A stretch of 64,000 nucleotides of DNA, from contig NZ_BMMH01000006.1 of NCBI RefSeq assembly GCF_014645735.1, forward strand, positions 124,001 to 188,000, written 5' to 3'. Positions 17,423 to 25,815 of the stretch are shown piece by piece. Position 1 is the first letter of the stretch. Each line of letters begins with the position of its first letter. Origin of the DNA: Nocardia jinanensis (GTDB lineage: Bacteria > Actinomycetota > Actinomycetes > Mycobacteriales > Mycobacteriaceae). Made by a program: the position numbers and the translations under genes. A model generated the notes under the pieces. It was not told the origin of the DNA, searched no databases, and saw only the letters and a list, made by a program, of their open reading frames with translations.

Positions 17423-17433
17423 GCACTATGTAA
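17423..17433 (-). promoter_or_regulatory. TNACTWAGTNA box, copy 6 (minus strand TTACATAGTGC)
   Basis: Second box of this divergent region, 108 bp upstream of the plus-strand CoA-transferase start. GGTTAAC follows at 17439-17445. Confidence 0.42.
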
Positions 17434-17541
17434 TCTACGGTTAACCTGAGATCCAGATCACATCCGATCCCGCGCAGCAGCCGGCCCGCAGCAGCCGCCC
17501 CCGCGGGGTATCGGGAACCCATCTGATCCGGAGGATCACCC

Positions 17542-20007
17542 GTGACTGTTGGTACCCCCCGCAACGACGCATCTGCCGACTCCGGCCCCCTCGACCGCCT
17601 CACAGTGATCGACCTGTCGAGCACCCTGCCCGGCGCGCAGGCGACCATGTTCCTGGCCGACGCCGGAGCCGAGGTCATCCTCGTCGAACCGCCCGCGGGC
17701 AGCCCGCTGCGGTCCCTGCCGGGGTGGCCCGCACTCGGCCGCGGCAAGAAGAGCATCACCCTCGACCTGCACGAACCCGCGGATGCCGAAACCTTGCGTG
17801 GACTACTGCGGACGGCCGACGTACTGGTCACCACCATGCGCCCCGGGGCCGCCGCCCGGCTCGGCCTCGACCCTGACGCGCTCGCCGAGCTCAACCCTCG
17901 GCTGGTGAGCGCCGCCATCACCGGATGGGGTTCGACCGGGCCCTTCAAGGACCTCAAGGGGTACGAGGCCCTGGTGATGGCGAAACTCGGCATCATGTTC
18001 GGCAAGCGCCAGACCACCACGCGACCCGGGCCCTCCTTCGTACCCACCCCCTTCGCCTCCTGGGGTGCCGCTCAGACCGCGGTACACGGCATCCTGGCGG
18101 CGCTGCTGGAACGCGAGGACAGCGGGGCCGGACAGCACGTCGAAGCCGACCTCGTCCGCGGAATCGCGACAATGGACACGTGGCAGTGGTTCTCCGAACT
18201 CGTGGCGAACCGGTGGCCCGACGCGTTCGTCCCGGTGTCGGCGTTCGACGACGACGGCAACCCCAACGGGCATTTGATCTACCCGTTGCTCGTCACCCCC
18301 ACCAAGGACGGTCATTTCATCCAGTTCGCACAGACCGAGCCGCGCCTGTTCCTGGCGTTGATGAAGGAACTCGACCTCACCTGGATGTTCACCGACCCGA
18401 AATGGACCGGCATCCCGCAGCTCGAGGACGTCGCCCTGCGGATCGAACTGTGGGAAATCATGCTCGAGCGAGCCTCCGCCCGCACTCTCGCCGAGTGGCA
18501 GCAGGTTTTCGACACCAACCCCGACCTCAGCGCGGAGATCTTCCGCACCCCGGCCGAGGCGCTGCGTCATCCGCAGATGGTGCACGACCGCCGGATCGTG
18601 ACGATCACCGATCCCGATCTCGGCGAAGTGACGCAGCCGTCCACCCTCGTCCACGTGGACGGTGCCGCGATGGCGCCGCCACGCCTGGCACCGCGGCCCG
18701 GCGCCGATACCGAGGCGCTGCGGCGGCGTGCGACCGAGACCCAGGTCCCCCGAGCGGTTCCCGGTGACGCTCCCGCCGGACTCCCGCTGGCGGGCGTCAC
18801 CATCCTGGAGCTGGGCTCCATGTTCGCCGGCCCCTACGCCGCCACGCTGCTCGCCGACCTCGGAGCTCGGGTCGTCAAGGTAGAACCGTCGACGGGCGAC
18901 ACCATTCGCGGTCTGGTGCCGTTTCCCGAGGCAGGCGGCGCAAAGGTGATGCAGGGCAAGGAATCCATCGCCCTCGATATGCACTCCCCCGAAGGCCTGG
19001 CGATCGTGCACCGGCTCGCCGGGCAGGCCGATGTGGTGCTGCAGACCTACCGGGCGGGCGCGGCCGAACGGGCCGGAGTGGACGCCGCCACCCTGACCGC
19101 GCTCAATCCCGGCCTGGTCTACCTGTGCGCACCGGGCTACGGAGTCGACGGACCGTACGGAGCCAAGCCCGCCTACGCCCCGTCCATCGGCGCCGCGGCC
19201 GGCCTCGCGTTGACCGATGTGCCGGATGCCACGGCACGGGTCGGCACCCTCGACGAGATCAAGGCCGCGGTGATCCGGCTCTACGCCGGTGCGGCCAACC
19301 TGTCGGTGCAGGCGGACGGGGTCGCGGCGCTCGGGGCTGCCTCGGCGATGCTGCTCGGACTGCTCGCCCGCCGCCGGGGCCGGCCGCTCGGCACGCTGAC
19401 CACCACCATGATCGCTACCGGATCGCACGCGCTGGTCGACCGCAATGTCGACTACGCCGGCAAAGTCGAACCGTGGCAGGCCGATCGCGAGATGTACGGA
19501 TACAGCGCCCTCTACCGGCTCTACGAGGCCGAGGACGGCTGGATCTTCCTCGCCGCCCCACTCGAACACGAATGGCCGGGCCTGACCGTCGCGATCGAGC
19601 CCCACGTCCGGCTGGCCGACGACCCCCGCTTCGCCACGGCGCAGACCCGGGCCGAGCACAACGACGCCCTCGCCGAGGTTCTGGCAGTGGTGTTCGCTTC
19701 GCGTGCGAAGGCGCTGTGGGAGAAGGAACTCGGCGGGGCCGATATCGGCTGTGTCGCGGTGGCCGAGCAGGTGGCGGAGAAAACGCTGCAGGAGGACGAG
19801 TTCTTCGATGCCGGATACAGCGTGAACGCGGTGCACCCCACATTCGATGTGCATCGCCGGCTCAGCCCGGCCACCACCTTCTCGCGGTCACGCACGAAGG
19901 CCGACGGAGGTTGCCTGACCGGCGCCCACACCGACGCCCTGCTCGCCGAGATCGGCTACGACGATGCGGCGATCACCGATCTGCGCGGCCGCGGGATCGT
20001 CGCCTGA
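17542..20007 (+). CDS. tandem CaiB/BaiF-type (family III) CoA-transferase-like protein, second copy
   Basis: 821 residues from GTG 17542 after GGAGGA. It is a clear paralogue of the protein at 6404-8872, with the same two-domain layout. Domain 1 spans about 10-395 (VIDLSSTLPGAQATMFLADA, ITGWGSTGPFKDLKGYEALV) and domain 2 about 420-810 (GVTILELGSMFAGPYAATLL, CAPGYGVDGPYGAKPAYAP). The residue expected to be the acyl-accepting aspartate appears to be arginine in domain 1 and threonine in domain 2 by eye alignment. It may be a CoA transferase with a relocated nucleophile, or a racemase- or lyase-like relative. It stands alone and is followed by a strong terminator. Confidence 0.87.
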   Translation: MTVGTPRNDASADSGPLDRLTVIDLSSTLPGAQATMFLADAGAEVILVEPPAGSPLRSLPGWPALGRGKKSITLDLHEPADAETLRGLLRTADVLVTTMRPGAAARLGLDPDALAELNPRLVSAAITGWGSTGPFKDLKGYEALVMAKLGIMFGKRQTTTRPGPSFVPTPFASWGAAQTAVHGILAALLEREDSGAGQHVEADLVRGIATMDTWQWFSELVANRWPDAFVPVSAFDDDGNPNGHLIYPLLVTPTKDGHFIQFAQTEPRLFLALMKELDLTWMFTDPKWTGIPQLEDVALRIELWEIMLERASARTLAEWQQVFDTNPDLSAEIFRTPAEALRHPQMVHDRRIVTITDPDLGEVTQPSTLVHVDGAAMAPPRLAPRPGADTEALRRRATETQVPRAVPGDAPAGLPLAGVTILELGSMFAGPYAATLLADLGARVVKVEPSTGDTIRGLVPFPEAGGAKVMQGKESIALDMHSPEGLAIVHRLAGQADVVLQTYRAGAAERAGVDAATLTALNPGLVYLCAPGYGVDGPYGAKPAYAPSIGAAAGLALTDVPDATARVGTLDEIKAAVIRLYAGAANLSVQADGVAALGAASAMLLGLLARRRGRPLGTLTTTMIATGSHALVDRNVDYAGKVEPWQADREMYGYSALYRLYEAEDGWIFLAAPLEHEWPGLTVAIEPHVRLADDPRFATAQTRAEHNDALAEVLAVVFASRAKALWEKELGGADIGCVAVAEQVAEKTLQEDEFFDAGYSVNAVHPTFDVHRRLSPATTFSRSRTKADGGCLTGAHTDALLAEIGYDDAAITDLRGRGIVA

Positions 20008-20050
20008 CCCGGCCGGGACGGTTCACCACGGCGTTCCACCCCACTCCGGC

Positions 20051-20082
20051 CGTGCCGGGCCGACACAACGCGGCCCGGCACG
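20051..20082 (+). terminator. strong hairpin terminator
   Basis: Perfect 12-bp stem CGTGCCGGGCCG (20051-20062) with CGGCCCGGCACG (20071-20082) and an 8-nt loop, 44 bp after the CoA-transferase stop. Confidence 0.72.
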
Positions 20083-20165
20083 AGCCGAGACGCCGTTCCG
20101 TGCTTGCTCACGTGATCATTCGCCGCCTCGGGCCGATCCATGGCGCCGCGCCTACGAAACTTGTT

Positions 20166-20176
20166 TAACCTAGTAC
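20166..20176 (+). promoter_or_regulatory. TNACTWAGTNA box, copy 7 (TAACCTAGTAC)
   Basis: Located 129 bp upstream of the GntR start at 20305 in an AT-rich stretch (20160-20195), consistent with autoregulation by that GntR. Confidence 0.45.
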
Positions 20177-20304
20177 GATAGATTGTAACGATCGTGGAAT
20201 TCGCTGGGCCCGGCGTCGGTGAACAGCCCGGCCCGCCCGACCGGCACGAGGTCGGACCAGATGGTTTACTTGGCCGACGAAGACGATCTACCTGGAGGAA
20301 ACAC

Positions 20305-21099
20305 GTGGCTGACAGGGCCCTGGCACCGATCTTCGAGTCGCGCAGCGCGGCGTCTCGCCCGATCAGGACGCCCAAGACCGCCCAGCTGGTCGCACGCAAT
20401 CTGCGCCGCATGATCATCGACGGCGATCTGAAGGACGGCGACCACCTCCCGCACGAGGCCGAACTGATGGAGCATTACTCGGTCAGCCGCCCCACCCTGC
20501 GCGAGGCCGTCCGCGTCCTCGAATCCGAACGCCTCGTCGAGGTGCGGCGCGGGTCCCGCTCCGGCGCCCGGGTCTGCGTTCCCGGCCCCGAAATTGTCGC
20601 ACGGCCGGCGTCGCTGCTCCTGGAACTCTCCGGCGCCACGGTGGCCGACGTCTTCGTCGCCCGCGAGGCCATCGAACCCGATGCGGCCCGCATTCTGGCG
20701 ATCGAGGGCACCGACGAGAACTTCGACGAGCTCGAACGCATCGTCGACGAAGAGATCCCGGCCGCGTACGCCGCCGACAACCTCGCGGTCGGCACCTCGG
20801 CCTTTCATCTGCGGATCGTGCAGTTGTCCGGGAACGCGACGCTGGCCATCATCGCCGGAATGTTGCACGAGATCACCGAACGTCACACCGGCGCGGTACT
20901 GTTCGAGACTCGCGCGGACAAGGAACGGTACGAGTCCTCGTACAAACTCGAGGTCCGTTCCTGCCGCAGGCTGATCAAACTACTGCGCGCCCGGGACGCG
21001 GACGGCGTGTTCGCGCACTGGCAGAAACATATGGTCAACGCCCGGATTTCGCTGATGGAGGGCCGCGAGAACACCCAGGTGCGCGACATCCTCGACTAG
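20305..21099 (+). CDS. GntR family regulator, FadR subfamily
   Basis: 264 residues from GTG 20305 after GGAGG; the longer frame to 20194 has no ribosome site. The winged helix-turn-helix has the FadR form: AELMEHYSVSRPTLREA at about residues 54-70, then VRVLESERLVEVRRGSRSGA. The C-terminal FCD domain is all helical (VADVFVAREAIEPDAARIL, FHLRIVQLSGNATLAII, with HWQKHMVNAR near the end) and binds acids or acyl-CoA in this family. It resembles the GntR at 22835-23644 closely, so the two are paralogues flanking the MaoC gene. It probably acts on the TNACTWAGTNA boxes, but that is untested. Confidence 0.9.
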   Translation: MADRALAPIFESRSAASRPIRTPKTAQLVARNLRRMIIDGDLKDGDHLPHEAELMEHYSVSRPTLREAVRVLESERLVEVRRGSRSGARVCVPGPEIVARPASLLLELSGATVADVFVAREAIEPDAARILAIEGTDENFDELERIVDEEIPAAYAADNLAVGTSAFHLRIVQLSGNATLAIIAGMLHEITERHTGAVLFETRADKERYESSYKLEVRSCRRLIKLLRARDADGVFAHWQKHMVNARISLMEGRENTQVRDILD

Positions 21100-21277
21100 C
21101 GGTACGGGGGCCGGGTTTTCCGAGGTCCGGGCCGAATCAATCCGTTGCGATAGCGCGATTTCGACAATTCGCAGATGCCGAGGTTCCGATTTCTCGTCGG
21201 CCTCGGACCAGCCCGCGGCAGGCATTGGCGGTCCGGCACGCGGAAGCGAGCATCCGAACAAACCCAGATATGAAAGA

Positions 21278-21310
21278 ACTCGCCGGGAGTGCGTGTGCAC
21301 CCCGGCGAGT
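21278..21310. terminator. hairpin terminator between convergent genes
   Basis: Perfect 10-bp stem ACTCGCCGGG (21278-21287) and CCCGGCGAGT (21301-21310), then CGTTCTGTTC. It separates the GntR gene (plus) from the MaoC gene (minus). The rest of 21100-21373 holds no gene I can support. Confidence 0.65.
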
Positions 21311-21373
21311 CGTTCTGTTCCCACTCTGCCGAACCGGATTCGGTGTGCGCAGAGCGCTACCCGTCGATGCCCG

Positions 21374-22654
21374 TCAGTTGGCTGAGCCGCGGGCAGCGGC
21401 GCGCAATTCACCGTGCCGGGCGAGCATCTGCGCCGCGACTGCCTCGAGTTCCTTCGGCGGTGTCGGCAGGCCGACCAGGCCGCCCTCGCGACTGGGCAGC
21501 GCGATGGTGGCGGTTGCGGGGCAGGTGATCTCGCCACGCTGGCTGGTGCCGCGGAACTCGACGTCGACCAGATACCGGTCGCCGTCGACACGCTTGCCGA
21601 CGACCTCGCCGGTGATGGTGTGCGTATCGCCCTGGTAGTTGAACTTGCGCATCTGGCTGGACATGCTCACCAGCCAGGCGTCGTCGCCCATCCAGTCGGT
21701 GAGGTAGTGCGAGAGCCAGCAGTCGCGCATCATGCCGTAGTCGTAGGCGGCGGGCAGGCCGATGGAGCGGGCGTACTCGCTGTCCCAGTGGATACGCTGC
21801 GCGACGTCCGGGACACCCTGTTCGTTCGGGATGTAGAACGCGGCGATACGCTGGCGGTTCTGGTAGGTCAGCCGGCCGGTCGACGGCGTGTACGGAGCGA
21901 AACCGTAGCCACCGGAATGGAAGACGACCATATCGGTGGTGGTCAGCGGGCCCTTCGCCATGGTGCCGAGGCTCTCCCCCACCGTGACGTCCTCGTAGTA
22001 CCGGGTATTCGCGCCCTGACGGTGCTCGGCCGCGTAGATCTCGTCGATCTTCGCGATGTCCTCGGGGGTGTAGGAGGCCGGCTCGATCGCCTGGTACTTG
22101 TTGCGCTTCTTGGACTCGTGCCGCTCGGTGTGGATCGTGATGACCTTCTGCACCTGCACGACTTCGGCGCGCTGGTTCATCTGGACGTGCGAGCGGGTGA
22201 CGATCAGCGAGCGGCCCGCGAACTCGGACTCCTTGAGCTCCACGTCGCTGAAGCCCTGGAACGAATACAGCGTGTCACCGTCGTACACCGGGCGGTACCA
22301 GTCGGTGGTGGTACCCGAGACGAACACATGGATACCGCGGAACGACGGGCGGCGCTGCTCCTTGGGAACCGGGTCCGCCAGCAGATCCCGGGTGAGGGCG
22401 ATATTGATCATCGGGGGCGCGATCTGCCCGCCCCAGCGGGTGTTGGGGCCGTACTCCTCGTCGACGAAGAGCGGGTTGTCGTCGCCATAGCTGCGCGCGA
22501 AATTGCGCATCACATCGGGCGTGGCGCGCGTGAACTGCTCACGCTGGGTCACCGCGTGATAGATGCCGACCAGGTCGTGCGCGCGCTGAATGTCCTCGTC
22601 CCGGAAGGTGTACACCTTCGGTGCGTCCTGCTGCTTCTCTTCCGTCGTCGTCAT
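21374..22654 (-). CDS. double hot-dog MaoC-like dehydratase/hydratase (FAS1_DH type)
   Basis: 426 residues from ATG 22654 after GGAGG. Two hot-dog halves are visible. The N-terminal half (about 30-190) has ARSYGDDNPLFVDEEYGPNTRWGGQIAPP, cited here as SYGDDNPLFVDEEYG near residue 53, the MaoC N-terminal motif. The C-terminal half (about 215-400) has RIHWDSEYARSIGLPAAYDYG and FRGTSQRGE. Such proteins hydrate enoyl-CoA or act as acyl dehydratases. The family motif for the catalytic Asp/His is seen only partly, as GLPAAYDYGMMR. The gene is monocistronic with a box at 22759 upstream and a terminator downstream. It is the probable hydratase for dehydrogenation products made by neighbouring FadE-like enzymes. 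Confidence 0.85.
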   Translation of the reverse strand: MTTTEEKQQDAPKVYTFRDEDIQRAHDLVGIYHAVTQREQFTRATPDVMRNFARSYGDDNPLFVDEEYGPNTRWGGQIAPPMINIALTRDLLADPVPKEQRRPSFRGIHVFVSGTTTDWYRPVYDGDTLYSFQGFSDVELKESEFAGRSLIVTRSHVQMNQRAEVVQVQKVITIHTERHESKKRNKYQAIEPASYTPEDIAKIDEIYAAEHRQGANTRYYEDVTVGESLGTMAKGPLTTTDMVVFHSGGYGFAPYTPSTGRLTYQNRQRIAAFYIPNEQGVPDVAQRIHWDSEYARSIGLPAAYDYGMMRDCWLSHYLTDWMGDDAWLVSMSSQMRKFNYQGDTHTITGEVVGKRVDGDRYLVDVEFRGTSQRGEITCPATATIALPSREGGLVGLPTPPKELEAVAAQMLARHGELRAAARGSAN

Positions 22655-22758
22655 CTTTACCTCCGTGGTCGTGAGCCGTGAGCCGACGTGGGCGCGCGCT
22701 GTCAGTGGGCGCCCGAGCCCATGCCCGTCGGGCGCACCTCCCACCCTACACAGAAGGT

Positions 22759-22769
22759 AAACTAAGTGA
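22759..22769 (+). promoter_or_regulatory. TNACTWAGTNA box, copy 8 (AAACTAAGTGA)
   Basis: 105 bp upstream of the MaoC start, in the divergent region with the second GntR. It differs from copy 1 only at the first base. Confidence 0.5.
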
Positions 22770-22805
22770 AAGAGGTTGAACTACACTTCCGACGTTGATC
22801 ATGGT

Positions 22806-22816
22806 TGTCTAAGTTA
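22806..22816 (+). promoter_or_regulatory. TNACTWAGTNA box, copy 9 (TGTCTAAGTTA)
   Basis: Sits just upstream of TATGCT at 22823-22828, a likely -10 element, and 18 bp before the GntR GTG start. Binding here would block transcription of the GntR gene, so autorepression is likely. Confidence 0.5.
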
Positions 22817-22834
22817 ACGAGGTATGCTGTCTTG

Positions 22835-23644
22835 GTGAGTAACCCCCACGCCTACGCGCCCCGGGAACTCGAGCCGGGGGCCTCGGTGCGCGCACCGAAG
22901 ACGGCGGAACTCGTGGCCATGCGGCTACGGAGCAAGATCGTGCACGGTGAACTGGTCGCCGGCGATATCCTGCCCACCGAAGCGCAACTGATGGAGCAGT
23001 TCGGCGTCTCCCGCCCGACACTGCGGGAAGCGATCCGCATCCTCGAGACCGAGTCACTGATCAGCAGCCGCCGCGGCACCCGCGGCGGCGCTCAGGTGAC
23101 CGGACCCGAGATCGGTGTCGCCGCACGCTATGTCGGGCTGATCCTGCAACTACAGGGCACCACCCTCGCCGATGTGTACGAGGCTCGGATGATCGCCGAA
23201 CCGGCGTGCGCCGGGCTGCTGGCCGAGCGGCATACCGAAGCGGACCTGGACGATCTGCGGGGGTGCCTCACGGCGCTGCATCGACTCGGCGAACGGGAGC
23301 TCGACTCGCCGTCGGCCATGTCGGAGTGGTCGCAGCTGCTCTCCCAGTTCCACCAGTTGATCACCGAACGCGCGGGCAACAGGACCCTCGCGGTGCAGGC
23401 CGGGGTGGTCCGGGACATCATCGACACCCACCATGCCCACACGTTCGCGAAGGGATTGCGGACCGCCGCGCCCAGCAGGAATTTTCATCGGAATCTGCGG
23501 TCGCTGGAAAAGCTCGTCGCCCTGGTCGCCGCGCGCGACCGCGACGGCGCACAGCAGCACTGGAGCGAACATATGCGGGTCGCCGGTGAAGGTCTGTTCC
23601 GCGACGGATCGGGCCAGACCACCATCGTGGATCTGTTCACCTGA
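22835..23644 (+). CDS. GntR family regulator, FadR subfamily, second copy
   Basis: 269 residues from GTG 22835. The longer frame would begin with TTG inside the operator-like box. No Shine-Dalgarno is visible, and TATGCT ends 6 bp before the GTG, so the mRNA may be leaderless. The wHTH is PTEAQLMEQFGVSRPTLREA at about residues 47-66, followed by IRILETESLISSRRGTRGGA. The FCD domain follows (LADVYEARMIAEPACAGLLA, FHQLITERAGNRTLAVQ, HWSEHMRVAGEG). It is a paralogue of the GntR at 20305-21099. It is divergent from the MaoC gene and convergent with a ligase gene. Confidence 0.9.
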   Translation: MSNPHAYAPRELEPGASVRAPKTAELVAMRLRSKIVHGELVAGDILPTEAQLMEQFGVSRPTLREAIRILETESLISSRRGTRGGAQVTGPEIGVAARYVGLILQLQGTTLADVYEARMIAEPACAGLLAERHTEADLDDLRGCLTALHRLGERELDSPSAMSEWSQLLSQFHQLITERAGNRTLAVQAGVVRDIIDTHHAHTFAKGLRTAAPSRNFHRNLRSLEKLVALVAARDRDGAQQHWSEHMRVAGEGLFRDGSGQTTIVDLFT

Positions 23645-23660
23645 GCCCGATGAGAAACGA

Positions 23661-23720
23661 CCGGTCGGCGGTCACCGACCGGAAAGGGTGGTGCCCCTCT
23701 CCTGGATTCGGAGAGGGGCA
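23661..23720. terminator. two consecutive hairpins between convergent genes
   Basis: Hairpin 1: CCGGTCGG (23661-23668) with CCGACCGG (23675-23682). Hairpin 2: TGCCCCTCTC (23692-23701) with GAGAGGGGCA (23711-23720). The pair serves the GntR gene on one strand and the ligase gene on the other. Confidence 0.68.
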
Positions 23721-23757
23721 TCATCGGCCGAGAGTATCTGCGGTCGAGCAGGAATGT

Positions 23758-25266
23758 TCAGACAGCGACGTCGTCGGTGACAATCCGTTCGAGTACGTGA
23801 CGGCGGACCAGCTTCCCGGTCTCGGTCCGGGGCAATTCGTCCCAGTAGACGATCCGGTCGGGCGTCTTGCTGCCGCGCAGCACTGCGCGCACGTAGTCCC
23901 GCAGCTCCTCGGGGTCCAGCTCCAACCCGGCGCGCACCACGACGACCGCCTCGATCCGCTGCCCCCACTCCTCGTCCGGTACGCCGACGACGGCGGTATC
24001 GAGCACGGCGGGGTGGCGCAGGATCACGTCCTCGATCTCTGCCGGTGCGATGTTCTCCGCGCCGCGGATGATCGTGTCGTCGATCCGTCCGCCGATGTAC
24101 AGGTAACCGGCTTCGTCGACGTATCCCTGATCGCGGGTATCGAAGAAGCCGCGATCGTCGACCGCACGCCCGATCCCCGCGTACTCGGCGGATACCTGGT
24201 CGCCGCGGACGCAGATATTGCCCGCGATCCCCGGCCCGACCGCCGCGTCGTTCGCGTCCCGGATCTCGAGTTCGATTCCGGGAACGACCTGACCGACCGA
24301 GCCCAGCCGGGCACGCACAGCGGGCTCGTCACTGCTGAGCGCCGCCCGATGGTCTTCCGGGCCGAGCACCGCGATGGTGGAACTCGTCTCGGTGAGCCCG
24401 TAGGCGTTGACGAACCCGACCTCCGGCCACATCCGCAGGGCGCGCTCGATGACGGCGGTCGGCATCGGCGCCCCGCCGTATGCGAGCGCGCGCAGCGAGG
24501 GCAGGGTCTTGTCCTCGTCGGCGTCGACAATGCGCGCGAGCATCGTCGGGACGACCAGCGCATTGGTGATCTCTTCTTCCCGGGCGAGCTGAAGCCACTC
24601 CCCGGGAGTGAACCGTTCGAGCACCAGGGTGCGCCGCCCCGCATAGAGGTTGGTGATCGCGTTCGCCACCGCCGCGATGTGATACGGCGGCACGCTGATC
24701 AGCGCGGCATCGGTCGGCTCCGCGGCGGCGAACTCGACCGAACCGAACACATAGGAAGTGAGGTTCTCATGCCGCAGCAGCACACCTTTGGGCGCCGAGG
24801 TGGTACCGCTGGTGTAGATGACGACGGCCGGTGTTTCGACATCGCCGAGGTCCGGCGCGGCCTCGGCACCGGCGGTGTCGCGCTGCGCCGTCCGTTCCAG
24901 CCACTGCGCCGGAGTGAGCACGGTCAGCCCGGCGTCTCGCAAGGTGGACACTTGCGCTTCATCGGCGATCCCGATCGCGCGCGGGTGGTTCGCCAGCAAG
25001 GACCGGAGTTGCTCCGCGCCGAGCCGGTAGTTCACCGGCACCAGCGGAACCCCCGCGCGCGCCGCGGCGAACATCGCAACCGGGAAGGCCGGGCCGTTGA
25101 CCGCGAGATAGACCACGGAGTCCGCCTCGGACTCGCGGATCACCGCCGCGCCCGCCTCCGACATCGCGCCGAGTCGCGCGGCGGTGATACCGCCCTCGCG
25201 CCGGCCGATGACCACTCGGTCGGCGAACCCGTCGATCGCCATATCCAGCAGCAGGGTCAGATTCAT
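23758..25266 (-). CDS. AMP-dependent acyl-CoA synthetase/ligase
   Basis: 502 residues from ATG 25266 after GTGGAG; the longer frame to 25521 is out of keeping with the family N-terminus. ANL motifs: VVIYTSGTTSAPKGVLLRHEN near residue 158 (P-loop TSGTTSAPKG), AYGLTETSSTIAVLGPEDH near 285, and FFDTRDQGYVDEAGYLYIGG near 370. The C-terminal lysine is in LPRTETGKLVRRH. It makes an acyl-CoA from a free acid and ATP. A small unknown gene lies 40 bp upstream in the same direction. It is probably induced with the SDR/FadE operon across the divergent promoter at 25616-25815. Confidence 0.9.
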   Translation of the reverse strand: MNLTLLLDMAIDGFADRVVIGRREGGITAARLGAMSEAGAAVIRESEADSVVYLAVNGPAFPVAMFAAARAGVPLVPVNYRLGAEQLRSLLANHPRAIGIADEAQVSTLRDAGLTVLTPAQWLERTAQRDTAGAEAAPDLGDVETPAVVIYTSGTTSAPKGVLLRHENLTSYVFGSVEFAAAEPTDAALISVPPYHIAAVANAITNLYAGRRTLVLERFTPGEWLQLAREEEITNALVVPTMLARIVDADEDKTLPSLRALAYGGAPMPTAVIERALRMWPEVGFVNAYGLTETSSTIAVLGPEDHRAALSSDEPAVRARLGSVGQVVPGIELEIRDANDAAVGPGIAGNICVRGDQVSAEYAGIGRAVDDRGFFDTRDQGYVDEAGYLYIGGRIDDTIIRGAENIAPAEIEDVILRHPAVLDTAVVGVPDEEWGQRIEAVVVVRAGLELDPEELRDYVRAVLRGSKTPDRIVYWDELPRTETGKLVRRHVLERIVTDDVAV

Positions 25267-25306
25267 TCGAAACTCCACAAGGTTCGCGTACTGATCGAGG
25301 CGGTGG

Positions 25307-25615
25307 TCAGTCCGAGGCGGGCAACGGTTTGGCCTGCTTGACCTCCAGCGGGCGGTCGCCCACCGCCAGCGAACCCGCACCACCCTTCGTGCACAGCACC
25401 TCGAGCCCGGTTTCCTCGTCGACGTAGCGCTTGCCGAGTGCGGTACCGGAGCGGTGCGCCGGGTCGATGGCGCTGCCGTCGCCGGTTCCGGCCTTGCCCG
25501 TCGCCATCTCCGCGCCACCACAGGTGAGGGCGATATCGCCCGCGGGTGCGCGCACGACGATGAGCGCGGTGGCGTCAGCGGTACTTGCCAATGACTGGCC
25601 GACCTTGAGAATCAC
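25307..25615 (-). CDS. small conserved-looking protein of unknown function
   Basis: 102 residues from GTG 25615, which follows GGAGG by 5 nt; an upstream ATG at 25693 would overlap the promoter box. I do not recognise the family. The protein has two cysteine-bearing segments, IALTCGGAEM near residue 30 and GLEVLCTKGGAGSLAVG near 75, and a polar C-terminus. It has no signal peptide or membrane span. The strong ribosome site, the position as first gene of a two-gene unit with an acyl-CoA ligase, and the divergent SDR/FadE operon make a real gene likely. A role as a small metal- or thiol-binding accessory protein is a guess. Confidence 0.65.
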   Translation of the reverse strand: MILKVGQSLASTADATALIVVRAPAGDIALTCGGAEMATGKAGTGDGSAIDPAHRSGTALGKRYVDEETGLEVLCTKGGAGSLAVGDRPLEVKQAKPLPASD

Positions 25616-25696
25616 GGTGCCTCCAACTGTGCGTCTGACCGGACGGGCCACGTTATCGGTGAGCAAATCGAAACTCTCACCGGCCGATGGCACCTG

Positions 25697-25707
25697 TCAC
25701 ATAGTTT
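25697..25707 (+). promoter_or_regulatory. TNACTWAGTNA box, copy 10 (TCACATAGTTT)
   Basis: Lies in the divergent region between the small gene (minus) and the SDR gene (plus), with AT-rich TAGTACTATAAGTGA directly after it (25711-25725). The region 25616-25815 otherwise holds promoters only. Confidence 0.45.
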
Positions 25708-25815
25708 AGATAGTACTATAAGTGAGCGAAGCAATACATACTCTCGCACCGTAGCGATCATCCGTCGAGCGGCCTCCGGCAGGCCGGCGACGGGCCCGGC
25801 GGACAGGAAGCACAT

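Noticed and set aside
17803..19854. Minus-strand open frame of 683 codons
   Set aside because: Antisense to the second tandem CoA-transferase; no recognisable protein features.
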